Source: Chloroflexota bacterium (GTDB taxonomy: Bacteria; Chloroflexota; Anaerolineae; JAAEKA01). Taken from it: DNA of 43,113 nt. The stretch's first letter is position 1, and the number at the start of each line of letters is the position of its first letter. This document shows positions 40,391 through 43,113 of this stretch, piece after piece. Made by a program: the position numbers and the translations under genes. The DNA lies in the NCBI GenBank assembly GCA_029558955.1, contig JAKQCW010000222.1:1-43113 (forward strand), written 5' to 3'. The notes beneath the pieces are model-generated. The model saw only the letters and a program-made list of their open reading frames with translations. It did not search any database and had not been told where the DNA came from.

Positions 40391-41164
40391 ATGCGTATTG
40401 CACGGGCGCTGCTGCCCAACGGAGATCTCACATTCGGCCAGGTGACGGATGACCGCTTTCAGCCGCTGCATGGCTCGCCCTTCAGCCAGCCGCGGCAGGC
40501 CTTGCCGGCCGCGGGCCAGCCGCTGCCGCTGACTGAGGTGCGACTGCTGGCCCCCTGTCAGCCCAGCAAGGTGATCTGCGTCGGCCGCAACTACGCAGAA
40601 CACGCGGCCGAGCATGGCGTCGATCTGCCCAGCGAGCCGTTGATCTTCCTCAAGCCGCCCAGCGCGGTGGTGGGGCCGGGCGATCGGGTGCTGTTGCCGG
40701 CCCTCAGCCAGCGCGTGGAACATGAGGCCGAGCTGACCGCGGTGATCGGCCGCCGCGCCCACCGGTTGACGCTGGAGAACGCGCTGGAGGCGGTCTTGGG
40801 CTACACCTGCGGCAACGACGTGACCGCGCGTGACCTGCAACGCCGCGACGGCCAGTGGAGCCGGGCCAAGGGCTTCGACACCTTCTGTCCGCTGGGACCC
40901 TGGATCGAGACCGACCTGGACTGGCGCGCGCAGCAGGTGCAGTGCCTGGTCAACGGCGAGGTGCGCCAGTCGGGCAGCACCGCCGACATGGTGTTTGGCC
41001 TGCCGGAGCTGCTGGTCTACGTCAGTGCGGTGATGACGCTGGAGCCGGGGGACGTGCTGATGACCGGCACGCCGTCGGGCGTGTCGCCGCTGCACGCGGG
41101 GGACCAACTGGTGGTCTCGATCAGCGGCATCGGAACGCTGCACAATCCGGTCAGTGCGGCCTGA
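40391..41164 (+). CDS. Fumarylacetoacetate hydrolase-family enzyme
   Basis: A 257-residue FAH-family protein (2-oxo-acid C-C hydrolase or isomerase type). VICVGRNYAEHAAEHG (61-76), IFLKPPSAVVGPGD, the metal ligands in VEHEAELTAVIG (E112, E114) and D143 in TCGNDVTARD, SRAKGFDTFCPLGPWI and DVLMTGTPSGV are diagnostic. Relatives act on fumarylpyruvate, 2-hydroxyhepta-2,4-diene-1,7-dioate or oxaloacetate; the substrate here is unassigned. GGAGG eight bases before ATG 40391 supports the start, just beyond the inverted repeat. Confidence 0.92.
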   Translation: MRIARALLPNGDLTFGQVTDDRFQPLHGSPFSQPRQALPAAGQPLPLTEVRLLAPCQPSKVICVGRNYAEHAAEHGVDLPSEPLIFLKPPSAVVGPGDRVLLPALSQRVEHEAELTAVIGRRAHRLTLENALEAVLGYTCGNDVTARDLQRRDGQWSRAKGFDTFCPLGPWIETDLDWRAQQVQCLVNGEVRQSGSTADMVFGLPELLVYVSAVMTLEPGDVLMTGTPSGVSPLHAGDQLVVSISGIGTLHNPVSAA

Positions 41165-41350
41165 CAGCAGCAGTTGCGGCCAGGCCGCCGTCGTTTTCGT
41201 GTAGTCAAGAAGACTATACGCCCGTAAGAAATCAACTGGACTGAAAAAGAACGAAACGCTATGCGAATCGACTGGCGGCTCTTCTGACGCTGACAGCGTG
41301 CCATGCGGCCAACGGTTCAGCGTGACGCCACACAGGCAGACCCAAAAACT

Positions 41351-42727
41351 ATGACAAAACCGATTGTAGCCCTGGTAGGGCGGCCCAACGTGGGCAAATC
41401 AACCCTCTTCAACCGCATCGCCGGCGAGCGCATCGCCATCGTCGAAGACCTGCCCGGCACGACCCGCGACCGGCTCTATGCCGATTCCGACTGGTCGGGC
41501 GCGCCCTTCACCCTGGTGGACACCGGCGGCATCGAGCTGGTGGAGGGGGACCCCTCCGGCGCAGAGGCCCGGCGCGGCGGGGAGCCGCTGAGCGTCAGCT
41601 CCGCCAGCTTCCGCCGCGAGATCCGTGAGCAGGCGCAGATCGCCATCGACGAGGCCGACGTGGTGGTCTTTCTGGTCGATGTGAAGGAGGGCGTCACCGG
41701 CGGCGACCAGGACGTGGCCGACGTGCTGCGCCGCAGCCAGAAGCCGGTGGTGCTGGCCGCCAACAAGGCCGACAACCTGACGCGCGAGCTGGGCGCGGTC
41801 GAGTTCTACGAGCTGGGTCTGGGCGAGCCGGTGGCCATCTCGGCGCTGCATGGCCTGGGCGTGGGCGACCTGCTGGACGAGATCGTGCGCAATTTCCCCA
41901 CCCGCGAGGAGGAGGAAGAGGACGACGCGCTCAAGATCGCGATCATCGGCCGGCCCAACGTGGGCAAGTCCTCCCTGCTCAACGCGCTGCTGGGCCAGGA
42001 GCGCTCCATCGTCAGCGAGATCCCCGGCACCACACGCGATGCCATCGACATGCGCCTGAGCTGGGAGGGGGAGCCGGTGGTGTTGATCGACACGGCCGGC
42101 ATCCGCCGGCGCGGCCGCATCGAGCAGGGGGTGGAGAAGTACAGCGTGATGCGCGCCCTGCGCGCGGTGCAGCGCGCCGACGTGGTGGCGTTGGTGATCG
42201 ACGCGTCCCAGGGCTTGACCGCCCAGGACGCCCACGTGGCGAGCTATGCGCTGGACGAGTGGAAGGGCATCATCCTGGTGGTCAACAAGTGGGACCTGGT
42301 GGAGAAGGACTCCAACACCATGAACGAGTACACCCGCAGCTTGCAGGCCGGGCTGAAGTTCATCGACTACGTGCCGATGCTCTTCATCTCGGCGCTGACG
42401 CGGCAACGGGTGCAGAAGGTGATCCCGCTGGCGCGCCATGTGCAGGCGCAACGGAGCACGCGCATCCCCACCGCGGCGCTCAACAAGCTGGTGCAGGACG
42501 CGGCGGTCAAGCACCGTGCGCCCGGCAAGACCGGCAAGCTGTTGCGCATCTACTTCGCCAGCCAGGTGGAGATCAAGCCGCCCACCTTCATGTTCTTCGT
42601 CAACGATGTGGAGCTGGTACACTTCACCTACCGGCGCTATCTGGAGAACCAGATCCGCCGCGCCTATCCCTTCGAGGGCACGCCGATCAAGCTGCTCTTC
42701 CGCAACCGCTCGGAGCGTGAGAAGTGA
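41351..42727 (+). CDS. der: Ribosome-assembly GTPase Der (EngA)
   Basis: A 458-residue protein with two tandem GTPase domains and a C-terminal KH-like domain. The first has GRPNVGKST (10-18) and LVDTGG; the second has GRPNVGKSS (about 203-211), LIDTAGIRRRG and NKWDLV. Der is needed for 50S subunit maturation. A short insert (EGDPSGAEARRGGEPLSVSS) follows G3 in the first domain. ATG 41351 is chosen; an in-frame ATG at 41303 would add 16 residues without family support. No strong ribosome site is seen. The next gene begins one base after the stop. Confidence 0.97.
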   Translation: MTKPIVALVGRPNVGKSTLFNRIAGERIAIVEDLPGTTRDRLYADSDWSGAPFTLVDTGGIELVEGDPSGAEARRGGEPLSVSSASFRREIREQAQIAIDEADVVVFLVDVKEGVTGGDQDVADVLRRSQKPVVLAANKADNLTRELGAVEFYELGLGEPVAISALHGLGVGDLLDEIVRNFPTREEEEEDDALKIAIIGRPNVGKSSLLNALLGQERSIVSEIPGTTRDAIDMRLSWEGEPVVLIDTAGIRRRGRIEQGVEKYSVMRALRAVQRADVVALVIDASQGLTAQDAHVASYALDEWKGIILVVNKWDLVEKDSNTMNEYTRSLQAGLKFIDYVPMLFISALTRQRVQKVIPLARHVQAQRSTRIPTAALNKLVQDAAVKHRAPGKTGKLLRIYFASQVEIKPPTFMFFVNDVELVHFTYRRYLENQIRRAYPFEGTPIKLLFRNRSEREK

Positions 42728-42728
42728 G

Positions 42729-43113
42729 ATGGGCAGCGTGGCCGGGTCGCGTGTCCCAGGGAGCGGCAAGCAGGTGACAGGCGCCAAACGGGTCGATCTG
42801 CGCGGCTGGTTGCGGGCCAACTGGCTGGAGCTGGCGCTGCTGACGGTGTTGGCTGCGGCCAGCATCTGGCTGGTCACGGCCGGCCGCGAGATCTGGCAGA
42901 CGGTGCGGCCGGAACCGACGCCGACGCTGGCCAGGATGCCCGCGCGCGAGGGCGCGTCGGCCGTTTTCGACGCGCAGCGGGCCGCGGGCATCGTCAGCTT
43001 TCTGGCTGCGCTGGGGCCGCGCACGGCCGGCAGCGACGCGCTGGCGGTGACAGCCGAACGCATCGAGCAGGAGCTGCGCGCCGGCGGCTGGCAGGTGGAG
43101 ACGCAGCCCTTCG
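42729..43113 (+). CDS. M28-family peptidase, 3'-truncated by the window end
   Basis: An open frame of 128 codons runs off the window end. The N-terminus is basic, then a membrane helix at about 34-51 (ELALLTVLAAASIWLVTAG), then a region resembling the start of M28 aminopeptidases: the pattern LGPRTAGSDA (95-104) followed by a helix (ERIEQELRAGG) and WQVETQPF. In M28 enzymes this segment precedes the zinc-binding catalytic domain, which lies outside. Start ATG 42729 is one base after the der stop, so it is probably co-transcribed with der. A signal-anchored, outward-facing peptidase is inferred. Confidence 0.75.
   Translation, partial: MGSVAGSRVPGSGKQVTGAKRVDLRGWLRANWLELALLTVLAAASIWLVTAGREIWQTVRPEPTPTLARMPAREGASAVFDAQRAAGIVSFLAALGPRTAGSDALAVTAERIEQELRAGGWQVETQPF

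Noticed and set aside
41165..41350. Possible tRNA or small RNA between the FAH-family gene and der
   Set aside because: No cloverleaf, CCA end or terminator is visible; only a weak promoter-like TATACG near 41215.

Overview
The window is 43 kb of dense, GC-rich bacterial chromosome holding about 35 protein genes on both strands. I infer a member of the Chloroflexota, probably an Anaerolineae or Caldilinea-like lineage. The grounds are the high GC, the Ala/Pro/Thr-rich lipoprotein linkers, the fused membrane/spermidine-synthase protein, an L,D-transpeptidase with a YGC active-site variant, and many dispersed short palindromic repeats. No 16S or other marker RNA is present to confirm this. I see no rRNA, tRNA, transposase, phage gene, CRISPR array or recognisable defence system.

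Layout. 1-5.8 kb: 5'-truncated short-chain dehydrogenase with an in-frame tandem repeat, SLC13/DASS permease with RCK_C domains, YugP-like zinc metallopeptidase, then a 400-bp repeat block and a sphingosine-1-phosphate-lyase-like PLP enzyme (minus). 6-9 kb: small Mop/TOBE molybdate-binding protein, TypA/BipA GTPase, LUD-domain (LutC-like) protein. 9.2-12.9 kb: nadC-nadA-nadB, a complete set for de novo NAD synthesis from aspartate. 12.9-17.1 kb: cation/proton antiporter (minus), then lipoprotein, sugar isomerase and Gfo/Idh/MocA oxidoreductase (plus). 17.3-22 kb (all minus): secreted beta-sandwich protein, DnaJ/CbpA-like protein with a membrane tail, and a three-gene membrane protein / histidine kinase / LuxR-type regulator operon of LiaFSR type. 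22.3-26.5 kb: glutamine-cyclotransferase lipoprotein overlapping an orphan degenerate ABC ATPase, then a divergent cyclase / Gfo-Idh pair. 26.5-30 kb: a 35-bp-period minisatellite, membrane-fused spermidine synthase homologue, HEAT-repeat protein, LysM/L,D-transpeptidase. 30.2-34.3 kb: CpXC protein, CinA, LytR-CpsA-Psr lipoprotein. 34.3-35.6 kb: two overlapping deoxynucleoside kinases (minus). 35.7-38.2 kb: ECF sigma factor, zinc anti-sigma factor and bactofilin-like membrane protein. 38.4-43.1 kb: membrane protein plus membrane-anchored methyltransferase, fumarylacetoacetate-hydrolase-family enzyme, Der GTPase and a truncated M28-type peptidase.

The strongest non-gene signal is the population of short repeats. 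At least five families (GAGTAATGCG arrays, GGTC-GGA-GACC palindromes, AGGACTGACAGT palindromes, GCTGAAGCCTCGACTCC units and TTGAGTAG...TATCGAAACC units) sit at gene ends and in leaders. One family lies in frame inside an enzyme, and three others supply the last codons and stop of neighbouring genes. Many genes have good sigma70-type promoters (TTGACA-N16/17-TATAAT class), several arranged as divergent pairs. Two transcripts look leaderless. All calls come from reading the sequence; no database search was possible.
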